From the NCBI RefSeq assembly GCF_026151205.1, contig NC_087076.1:6603902-6667901 (forward strand): a stretch of DNA of 64,000 nucleotides, read 5' to 3'. Shown piece after piece: positions 50,507-64,000 of the stretch; the stretch's first letter is position 1; each line of letters starts with the position of its first letter. The position numbers and the translations under genes are program-made. The notes under the pieces are model-generated. The model searched no databases, was not told where the DNA came from, and saw only the letters and a program-made list of their open reading frames with translations. Source of the DNA: Bolinopsis microptera (taxonomy: Eukaryota; Ctenophora; Tentaculata; Lobata; Bolinopsidae).

Positions 50507-51634
50507 CTGTCACCGAAAAAGGGCAAATAAACTAAAAAATATAATTAAATAGTGAAATTAATTTACATCTTTATTCTTTTTGCACATATATTTTTGATAT
50601 ATTCATTCTGTAAAATGTTTTATAGAAACAGTTTTTTGTTCAGATAAATAATACGATAAATTGGTCAGTCCTCAGACTAAAACAAAACCGTCGACTGGAT
50701 GATACCGATATGTTATTGGTATACATAAGGAAGAATTCGTGGTTCTTGGAAACTAAGAAGAACCTGAAGGAACTGTTATGAGCCGCATGTAAACCACAGC
50801 AGAAGGATATCACACTCCACAAGAACTCCTGCCATCCGGAATCTGTGAAGACCAGCACCTCTGATAAACTTCTACAGAGAAGTGGACATTGGTAAAAGTT
50901 TTACTTGCAGCCCATATTGCCACAGGATGTGACACTCTGTCAAGAAAAGGTATCAAATCGGCGTCATTGAATGCTATTCCTGAAATTTACCTTGAAGGCT
51001 TTGGTAAAGGAGAACTCGATGAAGCACAGATTAAGTTAAATTAAAATGACACCTGGTTGGAGTTGGATTCCTGTCACTGAAAAAGGGCAAATAAACTAAA
51101 AAATATAATTAAATAGTGAAATTAATTTACATCTTTATTCTTTTTGCACATATATTTTTGATATATTCATTCTGTAAAATGTTTTATAGAAACAGTTTTT
51201 TGTTCAGATAAATAACACGATAAATTGGTCAGTCCTCAGACTAAAACAAAACCGTCGACTGGATGATACCGATATGTTATTGGTATACATAAGGAAGAAT
51301 TCGTGGTTCTTGAAAACTAAGAAGAACCTGAAGGAACTGTTATGAGCGGAATGTAAACCACAGCAGAAGGATATCACACTCCACAAGAACTCCTGCCATC
51401 CGGAATCTGTGAAGACCAGCACCTCTAATAAACTTCTACAGAGAAGTGGACATTGGTAAAAGTTTTACTTGCAGCCCATATTGCCACAGGATGTGACACT
51501 CTGTCAAGAAAAGGTATCAAATCGGCGTCATTGAATGCTATTCCTGAAATTTACCTTGAAGGCTTTGGTAAAGGAGAACTCGATGAAGCACAGATTAAGT
51601 TAAATTAAAATGACACCTGGTTGGAGTTGGATTG
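50507..51634 (+). repeat. 564-bp tandem duplication of a TGCDT-family fragment
   Basis: Two units offset by 564 bases, differing at few positions (ATAATACG vs ATAACACG; GAGCCGCATG vs GAGCGGAATG). Each holds DDTDMLLVYIRKNSWFLETK, KKNLKELL-stop, and AAHIATGCDTLSRKG. The DTD motif is reminiscent of DTDVLVLL in the family named above. A UGA after KELL breaks every copy at the same base (46410, 50777, 51342), so the break predates the duplication. Confidence 0.75.
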
Positions 51635-52330
51635 GGACAGACATTAGCCCAATTGCTTCATATTAGGAGAGTTCTCACCCTGAGGTAAAACCTTCCGGCT
51701 AGATCACCTTCATCAGCAGACACGCCCCTAAAAACAGCCTACTCGGAGAAATATTACGAGATAAACGACATCGCGTTCCGTCCGTCCCGTACGTTAATAA
51801 TCTTTTGGTGGACAATATTCAAATTTTAAACGACATTATAGCCAAAAAACGACGTTGTTCGTGGGAATTGCGCCAGCTGACCACCTGCCCATTGGAAGAC
51901 ATCAAACATTCACTATTTCACGCTGATTTAATTACAGTTGGTTGTCTGTGGGACGCAAAAGCTGCTGTTGGAGACTGTGTCTCGTGAGACTAAACAGAAG
52001 GAATACAATGGGAAGAATTAATATCAAATTATATACAAACACACAAAGAACATAAGAACGCTAAGATCCTGTACGTTCTGAAACTGTTCAGAATCTACTT
52101 GGAGGAGGAGTTGTTTGTCAACCAGCGGAATCAGCGACCATCATGTCAACGAGGCTTTTGCTACAGATTTGTTATCCATGCTTCGCATGTCGGTGGTGAG
52201 ACTGTTGATTTGTTATTTGAAGAAGAAAGAGGAAGATTCTCTGCAGAATGAGATACCTAAGGTTAGAAAGGCCCTTAAAAGGTTTTACGGAAATTTATTC
52301 GAACGGCCTTGAGGTAGCTCAAAACTTTGG
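51635..52330 (+). pseudogene. Unidentified coding fragments
   Basis: 51805-51987 (MVDNIQILNDIIAKKRRCSW, TCPLEDIKHSLFHADLI, GCLWDAKAAVGDC) and 52069-52248 (VLKLFRIYLEEELFVNQRNQ, SHVGGETVDLLFEEERGRF, then stop) look protein-like but match nothing I know. Both recur in strongly degraded form at 55860-56420. Confidence 0.35.
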
Positions 52331-53577
52331 TCACACCTGATTTCCCGGGGGTTCGACTGTCTAACCCAGAATTCTTGTCTTATAAGTTGTAAGTGAACGT
52401 AGGTCGATCTTGCTCAGGTACTGCGAGGTTTTAAATAAATTCATTATTATTATATAATTAATAATACACTATACAGTATATATATTTACAATACGGCTGT
52501 TTATTAGGCGGTATTACCACCCACAAAGACATTTGCTACGATCCCTCGATGAACCTCTAGGATCAGCAGATTTCTATCATACCTCGCCCTAATTCCTCCT
52601 AATAAATGGTTTATATATCAAGAGCGCTCGCATTAATGAAACATATTGACACAGGGTGCAGAGTTGAGTCTGTACGGAAACTAGTAGTTTCAGATCCTTG
52701 TTTAAACTTGCGTACAGCCAAGGTCATCCACTACTTTCCTTAGCCGGCCGAGGGCACTTACTCCCTTACAAACTCCATGACAAATGTTTCATATATACTA
52801 GCCGAGTTCACAAGTTATATCCTGTGTTTGAGAAGAGCTCGTTAGAACGGATTCCTTCCCTTCAGTATCCCACAGGTCTCTCGAGATTTCGTACCAGCAG
52901 AGAGAACTCCCCCCCCCCCCCCCCCCCTCTTAAGACATTACTAGACTCGGTGATTATAAATCAAGAGGCTTGATATAATGACATATTGACACGGGTTGCA
53001 GAGTTGAGTCTGTACGGACCTAGTAGATTCAGATCTTAACCGACTGATTTTTATCTTCAGCTATTAATATTTTTCTTTTAAAATCACGCACAGCAAAAAT
53101 TTAAATAGCGTCATTTTGGGAAAATTTTTTCAAATATTAATTGATGAAATATAATGATTCCATCCCATCATGTTCGAATACCATTGTCCTTTACTCATTA
53201 CGTTTTATTAAATTAGGTTCCTTGTCAAAGTAAAAACACCACATTTGAACATTTGGGGAGTGAAAGCCGTCCCAAATTATTACTAATAATAATCTTTTAT
53301 TCTGTATCACATCCGCAAATTTGGCTACAAAACACGTGAGACATTGCTATTCTCTTGTTAAGACACCCTTAAAATCGTGACGTCATAGCACGTGGCGTTA
53401 CATATAACACGTGATGGTGACAAAACAATCGCGAGGTGTGACGTCAAACCATATTCATTATTCTCCCAAGACCCAAACATACAGGCGATTCAAGAAAAGA
53501 TGAGAGTGACATTGATACCCAGAGGATTGAACCAAAAGTAACGGTCACGAAAGAAAAGACTTTATCCCTTTAATGAT
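52331..53577. repeat. Left flank unit A of the ~4.15-kb duplication
   Basis: 52497-53577 matches 56644-57696 (GGCGGTATTACCACCCACAA, GACACGGGTGCAGAG, CGTGACGTCATAGCACGTGG). Small indels throughout. Unit A carries C19 at 52909-52927 where unit B has a single C. Within each unit, CATATTGACACGGG...GTAGTTTCAGATC occurs twice. Confidence 0.8.
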
Positions 53578-54144
53578 GGGGGGGGGGGGGGGGGGGGGGG
53601 TGGGTCAACCCGATGTCCGATATGAGGGTTGATGAGGCCAAAAATCGGAATCGGAAAAATCGGAAAAATCGGAGGTGAAAAATGAGAAATTTTAGAGATC
53701 GATCTCTAAAACTCTCAGAAGTGAGGGAAGTGATAAAAAACCCCTACATTGCTATATTGTTATGAGAAAAAGAACTAATTGGACTTCCAATAGTATGTTT
53801 TCTGTGTTTTTCCACTGCAGGGGCTAGTATGCTCACTATTGTTGGAGTTGTCATGTATCCAGACCCGAGTGCTTTGGGCCTATTGACGCGGAGATCGATG
53901 GTTTCTGCTCATTAATTTTATCTGTTACTTGTTATTATGTATTAGGTACAACACTAGGTTATTTTTGTGGTCGGTCTTTAAACAGACCATAATATCACTA
54001 GTACACTGCACCTTAAATGTATAGTCAAGTACATTTGTATCGTAACACATGCTTGGCTGGGGGATCATGTATTGTGTTCCGTTCGGTACCCTGTATTTTC
54101 AAAAACGGACAAAAGTAGGCGGACCAAAACATGACCCAAACATT

Positions 54145-54565
54145 AGTGTCCTCCTCCTCTCTCCTTAAGTCTTCCTCCTCTGGTACTTCTCCTCCTCAGT
54201 CCTCTTCAGTCCTCTTCCTGATCATCTTCAGTCCTTTCAGACTCTCGTCCTCGTCCTCGACCTTCTCCTCAGTCTCTCACCCTCCTCCTCAATCCCTTCT
54301 CCTCTCAGTCTACTCCCAGTCCTCCTCCTTCTCCTTCTCCTTTCTCCTTCTCTTCTCCTTCTCCTCCTTCCATCTCATTTCTCCTCCTGATCTCCTTCTC
54401 CTCCCATCAGTTTCTCCTTAGTCCTCCTCATAGTCGTCCTCCTCCTCCTGCGTCCTCATCCTCCTCCACTCCTGTGTCCACCTCCTGAGTCATCCCTCCT
54501 CAGTCCTCTCCTCCTCCTCAGTCTCATCCTCTTCCTCCAGAGTCCTCCCCCAGTCCTCCGGGGGT
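54145..54565. repeat. (TCC)n-rich tract, copy A
   Basis: Degenerate CTCCTC/AGTCCTC/CTTCTC repeats. Frames opened here are not genes. Confidence 0.9.
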
Positions 54566-54594
54566 GATGCAAACGTCAATTAATGTCAGTATTC

Positions 54595-54695
54595 CATAAA
54601 AACCCCAACTGACATGACATTAATTGACATTAATTGCATTAATTGACATTAATTGACATTAAATGACATTAATTGACATTAATTGACATTATGAT
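54595..54695. repeat. ATTAATTGAC decanucleotide array, copy A
   Basis: About eight 10-base units, one with a base missing. It follows TGACAT seed units, as in copies at 58740-58830 and 59415-59490. Confidence 0.9.
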
Positions 54696-55494
54696 GTTCT
54701 TGTAATTTGAGTTATCATTATTCGATAAATATTCTGATATTCACGTCTATGTAAGTTGACCGGTTCAAAAACAAAATGTCCTTTAATAATTATGAATATG
54801 TTTTATCTGTTGATCTTTTGGTTCAAAGACCACCAAAAAAATTCAGCTTCCAAACTCTTCCATCTTCGGTACCCACGGCCAGCCCCATAATTTTATTGGT
54901 TTCTTATACAGGTAAAATATCTAGATTCGCTTTTTTAGTATGAAGGAGTAATGTTAGCTGTTTAAGATTCGTTTATTCAAATATAAATGGTCATGAAGGC
55001 ATTTCGTTTAATGTGGGGTTTTAAGTTCTGATGATGTTGAGAACACGCCTTGGATGGCCACCCCATTTAAGAAAATTAAAATTCGGGAAACCGTATTATT
55101 ATAAGTTATATTGTTTAATGATCTGACAGTTTTTCACATTTCACAATTCATATGTGATAGGTAGATGAGAGATAATTGATGATATAACGTTCTAAAGTGC
55201 TAAAATATGGTTAGAACTTTTGGGGGGGGGTTTTTGGGCACCATCAGCATTTTGGGGGGTTGGGGTTTGGCTTGCAAGGAAGGTTATAGAGGCGGCACGA
55301 CAAGGTTCCTGAAGCAGTATTGAAAGGGTTTCCCTTGTTTTCTTGTATATTAAGTACAAATGCTACCTAATCGCCTAAAAACCCCTCAAGGGAAGATTTA
55401 AATTTTTTCCCGTTTTTTCCCGATATGGGTTGATGACCCCAAAATCGGGGGTCGGAATCGATGGGAAAAAATCGGGTTGGACCCCCCCCCATAA

Positions 55495-55720
55495 TTGAGG
55501 GGCCGCATAATTTGCAAAGCACCATTTTTGGTCTTTCTGGTTTTTTTTCCCCAAAGAATAGTAAAAAAATGTCTAGAGTCTGTTTCCATTTAGGTAATAA
55601 ACCCCACATTTAATCTCTTAGCGACAATTTGGAAAGATTAAACGACTTTTTATTTTCTGACGGCCCTAATTTTTAATGGGATCTTGCTATGTGTTGGTTC
55701 GCCAAATTAAATTTTTAAAT

Positions 55721-55786
<66 letters not shown>

Positions 55787-56643
55787 ATTATAATAATTAA
55801 TTGAATTTTTTAAATTAAAAAATTTACAAGAAAAAGACATTATATTTTTTTGTTAATGACAAAAATTTTCAAGATAAACGACATTATATTCCAATGACAA
55901 TATTGCAAGATAACACAATTTTTGTTAATGACAAAAACAAGAAAAAACCTTTAATTTTTTTAAATTTAAATGAAAATTTTCGAGAATAAACGACTCGAAA
56001 CTTGGGGTGACAATAAAATTTTTTTAAAAGACATTATTGAAAAAAACGCGATGTTCGGGGGAATTGGCCGGTGCCCCCTCCCCATTAGGAAACTTCAAAA
56101 AATCATATTTAGCTGAATTTTAATTCCCTTGGTTTGCTGTTGGGACCCCCAAAAGGGTTGGAGATGTGTTTCGTAAAAGAAAAACAGAAGGAAAAAAAAA
56201 TGGAAAAATAATATCAATTATTAACAAAAAAAAAAGAAAAAGAAGCACAGATCTGAAACTGAAATTTCAAAAACTAGGGAGGGGGAAATGTTTGTCAACC
56301 AGGGGGAAATCCCCCCCATGTCAACGGGCTTTTGTAAATTTGTTATCCGCCGGCATGCGGTGGAGGGGAATTTTGATGTGGTTTTTTGGAAGAAAGAGAA
56401 GTTTCTCCGAGAATGAGTCCTAAAGGTTAGAAGGCCCCCTTAAAAATTTTTTTACGGAATTTATTAAAAAGGTTTTGAGGTAGCTTAAAACTTTGGTTTA
56501 AACCTGTTTTTCCCGGGGGGTTCGACGTTACCCAGAATTCCCTTGTTTATAAGTTGTAGTAACGTAGCGTAGATCTTGCAGGAGCGAGGGTTTTTCAATT
56601 CTTATTTTAAAAATTTAATAATCCCCAACAGTATTTATTTCGT
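55495..56643. repeat. Degraded duplicate of 51800-52450 with homopolymer noise
   Basis: Starting about 55640 the order of 51790-52400 can be followed (ACGACATTATA, GGGAATTG, CACAGATC, GTTTGTCAACCAG, TTTTGAGGTAGCT) but with many homopolymer expansions and lost bases, and T runs at 55728-55753 and 55765-55786. Base quality here looks poor, so no gene call is made. Confidence 0.6.
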
Positions 56644-57696
56644 CGGGTTTATTAGGCGGTATTACCACCCACAAAGACATTTGCTACGATCCCTCGCTGA
56701 ACCTCTAGACTCAGCAGATCTCTCTATCATACCTCGACCCTATCCTCCTATAAATGGTTATAAATCAAGAGGCTTGCATATAATGAACATATTGACACGG
56801 GTGCAGAGTTGAGTCTGTACGGAACCTAGTAGTTTCAGATCCTTGTTTAACTTGCCGTACAGCAAGGTCATCCACTACTTTAGCCCGGCGAGGCACATAA
56901 CTCCCTCTACAACTCCATGACAAATGTTTCATATATACTAGCCGAGTTCACAAGTTATATCCTTGTGTTTGAGAAGAGCTCGTTAGAACTGCTTCCTTTC
57001 CCTTCAGTATCCCACAGTCTCTCGAGTTTCGTAACTGCCAGAGAACTCTCTTAAACAATTACTAGACTCGGTGATTATAAATCAAGAGGCTTGCATATAA
57101 TGAACATATTGACACGGGTGCAGAGTTGAGTCTGTACGGAACCTAGTAGTTTCAGATCTTATACCGACTGATTTTATCTTCAGCTATTAATCTTTTTCTT
57201 TTAAAATCACGCACAGCAAAAATAATGCGTACATTTTGGGAAAATTTTTAAATATTAATTGATGAAATATAATGATTCCATCCCATCATGATCGAATACC
57301 ATTGTCATTACTCATTACGTTTTATCTAAATTAGTTCCTTGTCAAAGTAAAACACACATTTGAAACATTTGGGGAGTGAAAAGCACGCTCCCCAATTATT
57401 ACTAATAATAATCTTTTATTCTGTAATAACATCGCAATTTGGCTACAAAACACGTGAGACATGCTATTCTCTTGTTAAGACACCCTTAAATACGTGACGT
57501 CATAGCACGTGGCGTTACAATATAACACGTGATGTGACAAAAAATCGCGTGGTGTGACGTCAAACCATATCATTATTCTCCCAAGACCCAAATACAGGCG
57601 ATTCAAGAAAAGTATGAGAAGTGCCAGTTGATACCCCGAGGAATTGAACAAAAAGTAACGGTCACGAAAGAAAGAACTTTATCCCCTTTAATGACT
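56644..57696. repeat. Left flank unit B of the ~4.15-kb duplication
   Basis: Counterpart of 52497-53577. It lacks the C19 run (GAGAACTCTCTTAA at about 57043). Confidence 0.8.
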
Positions 57697-58261
57697 GGGG
57701 GGGGGGGGGGGGGGGGGGGGGGTCCAACCCGATGTCCGATATGAGGGTTGATGAGGCCAAAATCGGAATCGGAAAAATCGGAAAAATCGGAAAATTGAGA
57801 AATTTTAGAGAATCGATCTCTAAAACCTCTCAGAAGTGAGGAAGTGATAAAAAACCCCTACATATGCCTCTATTGTTATGAGAAAACGAACTAATTGGAC
57901 ATTCCAATAGTATGTTTTATGTGTTTTTCCACTGCAGGGCTAGTATGCTCACTACTAGTTGGAGTTGTCATGTACTCCCAGACCCGAGTGCTTTGGCCTC
58001 TTGACGCGAGATCGATTGTTTCTGCTCATTAATTTTATCCTGTTACTTGTTATTATGTATTAGTACAACACTAGGGTTATATTTTGTGGTCGGTCTTTAA
58101 CATACCATAATATCACTAGTACACTGCACCTTAAATGTATAGTCAAGTACATTTGTATCGTAACACATGCTTGGCTGGGGGATCATGTTTTGTGTCCGTT
58201 CGGTACCCTGTATTTTCAAAACGGACAAAAAGTAGGGCGGACAAAAACAGACAAAACATTT

Positions 58262-58690
58262 AGATGTCCTCCTCCTCCTCCTAAGTCTTCCTCCTCCTGA
58301 GTCCTTCTCCTCCTCAGTCCTCTTCAGTCCTCTTCCTGACTCCTCTTCAGTCCTCTTCCTGACTCCTCGTCCTCGTCCTCGTCCTTCTCCTCAGTCCTCC
58401 TCACCCTCCTCCTCAATCCCCTTCTCCTCCTCAGTCCTACTCCCAGTCCTCCTCCTTCTCCTTCTCCTTCTCCTTCTCCTTCTCCTTCTCCTCCTCCTCA
58501 TCCTCATTTCTCCTCCTGATCCTCCTTCTCCTCCCCATCAGTTCTCCTTAGTCTCCTCATAGTCGTCCTCCTCCTCCTGAGTCCTCATCCTCCTCCACCT
58601 CCTGAGTCCACCTCCTGAGTCCTCCTCCTCAGTCCTCATCCTCCTCCTCAGTCATCATCCTCTTCCTCCTGAGTCCTCCCCCAGTCCTCC
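58262..58690. repeat. (TCC)n-rich tract, copy B
   Basis: Same layout as 54145-54565 but cleaner. Confidence 0.9.
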
Positions 58691-58739
58691 GGGGGTGATG
58701 CAACGTCAATTAATGTCAGTATTCCATAAAAACCCCAAA

Positions 58740-58830
58740 CTGACATTGACATTAATTGACATTAATTGACATTAATTGACATTAATTGACATTAATTGAC
58801 ATTAATTGACATTAATTGACATTAATATGT
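58740..58830. repeat. ATTAATTGAC array, copy B
   Basis: About nine perfect 10-base units. Confidence 0.95.
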
Positions 58831-59414
58831 CTTGAAATTTGAGATTATCATTATTCGATAAATATTCAAGATATTCACGTCTATGTAAGTTAGACCGGTT
58901 CAAAAAAACAAAATGTCCTTTAATAATTATGAATATGTTCTTATCTGTTGATCCTTAGGTTCAAAGACCACCAAAAAAAATTTCAGCTTCCAACTCTTCC
59001 ATCTTCGGTCCCCACCGGCCACGCCCATATTTTATTGGTTTCTTATACAGGTAAAATATCTAGATTCGGCTTTTTTAGTATGAAGGAGTAATGTTAGCTG
59101 TTTAAGATTCGTTATTCAAATATAAATGTCATGAAGGCATTTCGTTTAATGTGGGTTTTAAGTTCTGATGATGTTGAGAACCACGCCCTTGGATGGCCAC
59201 GCCCATTTAAGAAAATTAAATTTCGGGAAACCGTATTATTTTAGTTTTATTGTTTAATGATCTGAATTTTTTCACATTTCACATTTCCATATGTGATAGT
59301 AGTGAATAAATTGATGATATAAACGTTCTAAAGTGCTAAAAATATGGTAGAACTACATAATCTCTGGTCGAAAAATATCGTGTCAATTAATGTCAGTATT
59401 CCAAAATTTTGCAA

Positions 59415-60255
59415 AACTGACATTGACATTAATTGACATTAATTGACATTAATTGACATTAATTGACATTAATTGACATTAATTGACGTTGCATTCCCCC
59501 CAGTCCTCCTCCTCCTTCTCCTCCTCATCCTCCTCCTCCTTCTCCTCCTCATCAGTCCTCATCCTCTGTCCTCCTCATAATCGTCCTCGTCCTCATCCTC
59601 GTCCTTAGTCCTCCTCCTCCTTATCCTCCTCCTCAGTCCTCCCCCAGTCCTAATCCTCCTCCTTCTCCTCCTCCTCCTCCTACTCCTCCTCCTCCTTCTC
59701 CTCTTTCTTCTCCTCCTAATCATTCCTCCTCCTCAGTCGTCCTCCGCCTCCTCCTCGTCCTTAGTCCTCGTCCTCTTCAGTATTCCTCCTCAGTCCTCCT
59801 CAGTCCTCATCCTCCTCATCCTCCTCCTCCTCCTCAGTCCTCCTCCTCATCCTCCTCTTCCTTCTCCTCTTCCTTCTCCTCCTAATTATTCCTCCTCCTC
59901 AGTCGTCCTCCGCCTCCTCCTCGTCCTTAGTCCTCGTCCTCTTCAGTATTCCTCCTCAGTCCTCCTCAGTCCTCGTCCTCCTCATCCTCCTCCTCCTCCT
60001 CAGTCCTCCTCCTCATCCTCCTCCTCCTTCTCCTCTTCCTTCTCCTCCTAATCAGTCCTCCTCCTCAGTCGTCCCTCCTCCTCTTCATTAGCCCTTGTCC
60101 TCATCCTCCTAGTCCTCGTCCTTAGTCCTCGTCCTCATCTTCCTCAATCTTCCTCCTCAGTCCTCATCAGTCTCATCGTCCTCATCCTCCTCCCCAAGTC
60201 CTCCTCTTTCTCAGTCCTCCCCCAGTCCTCCTTCTCATCCTCCTCATCCTCTTCA
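59415..60255. repeat. ATTAATTGAC array and long (TCC)n tract
   Basis: 59415-59490 holds seven ATTAATTGAC units preceded by AATTAATGTCAGTATTCC, as before copies A and B. 59495-60255 is TCC/TCCTCAG-rich with an internal ~170-base duplication (ATTCCTCCTCCTCAGTCGTC at about 59723 and 59887). Confidence 0.9.
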
Positions 60256-60433
60256 GTCGTCATCTTGTTATCAATAAAGATTTTGATAAATAAAGTGATT
60301 TTCATCCCTTTTAATGTTATTGAAAATTGTGTAGACTATTTATATTCTTTGTATCTAACTGAGGATTGGAAGTTTGAGAAAGGACCATAGTCATTAACCG
60401 TGCTACCCATTTCTGCAGACAGCCTGTTACAAA

Positions 60434-60720
60434 TTGTGGAGACAATTTAAATCAAAAGTTACTAAAGCGTTCGCTATTTGTTACGATTGTTATTACCAAC
60501 CGTACCTCTTTCAATTGTGGACCGGGGTGGATGTTTCTGTCAAACAAGAGTTGGTACGACATTGTGTTGTTTTTTCGGACGAAACGATTCTTGTTTGGAA
60601 CAAGATACCGTTTTGGGGTTCTGGGACCACCACCAATCGATTTCTTGTCATATTTAAGTACAGAAATAGCTACCTATATCGCCTAGAAACCTCAGAGGGA
60701 AGATTTAAATTTTCCCGATT
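60434..60720 (+). other. Element tail with an open frame of uncertain meaning
   Basis: A 101-codon frame (MWRQFKSKVTKAFAICYDCY, VDVSVKQELVRHCVVFSDE) lies in the tail of copy B and is unreadable in copy A. It could be a remnant of an autonomous element's protein; no domain recognised. Confidence 0.25.
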
Positions 60721-60776
60721 TTTCCGATATGGGGGTTGATGAGGCCAAATCAGGGGAAAAAAATTTTGGGGGGTTA

Positions 60777-64000
<3,224 letters not shown>

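Larger units (their letters stand above)
53578..55494. mobile_element. Type-3 poly-G element, copy A
   Basis: Begins G23-T-GGG then TCAACCCGATGTCCGATATG and ends TCGGGTTGGA-C9. Inside are a conserved 500-bp leader, a (TCC)n tract (54145-54560), an ATTAATTGAC array (54600-54690) and a 500-bp tail. The terminal inverted match is short (GGGGTCCAACCCGAT). Next to it a CCGATAT...GGGTTGATGA...CGG block is in the same orientation at both ends. Noncoding. Confidence 0.65.
57697..60776. mobile_element. Type-3 poly-G element, copy B (longer)
   Basis: G26 (57697-57722) followed by TCCAACCCGATGTCCGATAT. Same leader as copy A, (TCC)n at 58262-58690, ATTAATTGAC array at 58740-58830, a second array at 59415-59490, a second TCC tract at 59495-60255, and the tail 60440-60770 (matching 55245-55480) before the giant G run. 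It is about 1.2 kb longer than copy A through extra satellites. Confidence 0.6.

Noticed and set aside
54131..54421. Ser- and Pro-rich open frames in TCC tracts (also 61635, 62402, 63596)
   Set aside because: Low-complexity translations of pyrimidine repeats.

Overview
The window is AT-rich animal DNA from a metazoan with introns, probably a cnidarian-grade marine invertebrate. Exons end in consensus GT/AG sites and are mostly phase 1-1. They encode extracellular modules (Sushi, ShKT, F5/8C/discoidin-like, lectin-like, collagen triple helix) of the kind shuffled in cnidarian secreted proteins. No bacterial gene organisation, CRISPR, rRNA or tRNA was recognised. The species is an inference from domain content only.

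Layout. 1-3178: minus-strand Ty3/gypsy (Mag-like) element cut by the window edge, with a 105-bp LTR. 3179-8250: first copy of a host segment (TATA promoter, two short signal-peptide-like exons, one lectin-like exon) broken up by poly-G-bounded foldback elements and carrying a short repeat with CACGTGCACGTG. 8250-15460: plus-strand non-LTR retrotransposon (endonuclease and reverse transcriptase) whose endonuclease frame is split by an internally deleted LTR element (8658-12395; 681-bp LTRs, GAGG target duplication). 15470-19320: a second non-LTR element on the minus strand, tail to tail with the first.

19500-31150 is the host-gene core. An unassigned exon and a Sushi exon are followed by a damaged collagen exon and a two-exon ShKT domain. 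Then comes what looks like one secreted-protein gene: promoter near 26042, signal-peptide exons, lectin-like exon, three tandem discoidin-like exons, and a terminal collagen-like exon ending at 30874. The parts suggest a secreted or matrix carbohydrate-binding protein with a trimerising collagen tail, and a degraded upstream paralogue.

31165-52500 holds a poly-G-bounded element with a clear 5-bp target duplication, several snap-back palindromes, LTR and non-LTR fragments, a 2-kb array of a 69-bp repeat, a Ulp1-like protease fragment, and scattered repeated exons of an uncharacterised multicopy family (DTD, TGCDT and TNTG motifs). 52500-64000 is a large repeat territory of further poly-G-bounded elements loaded with (TCC)n and ATTAATTGAC minisatellites, duplicated at about 4.15 kb and then about 0.97 kb spacing. 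Sequence quality falls visibly rightward (homopolymer and small indel noise, a 168-base G run), so gene calls there are not safe.
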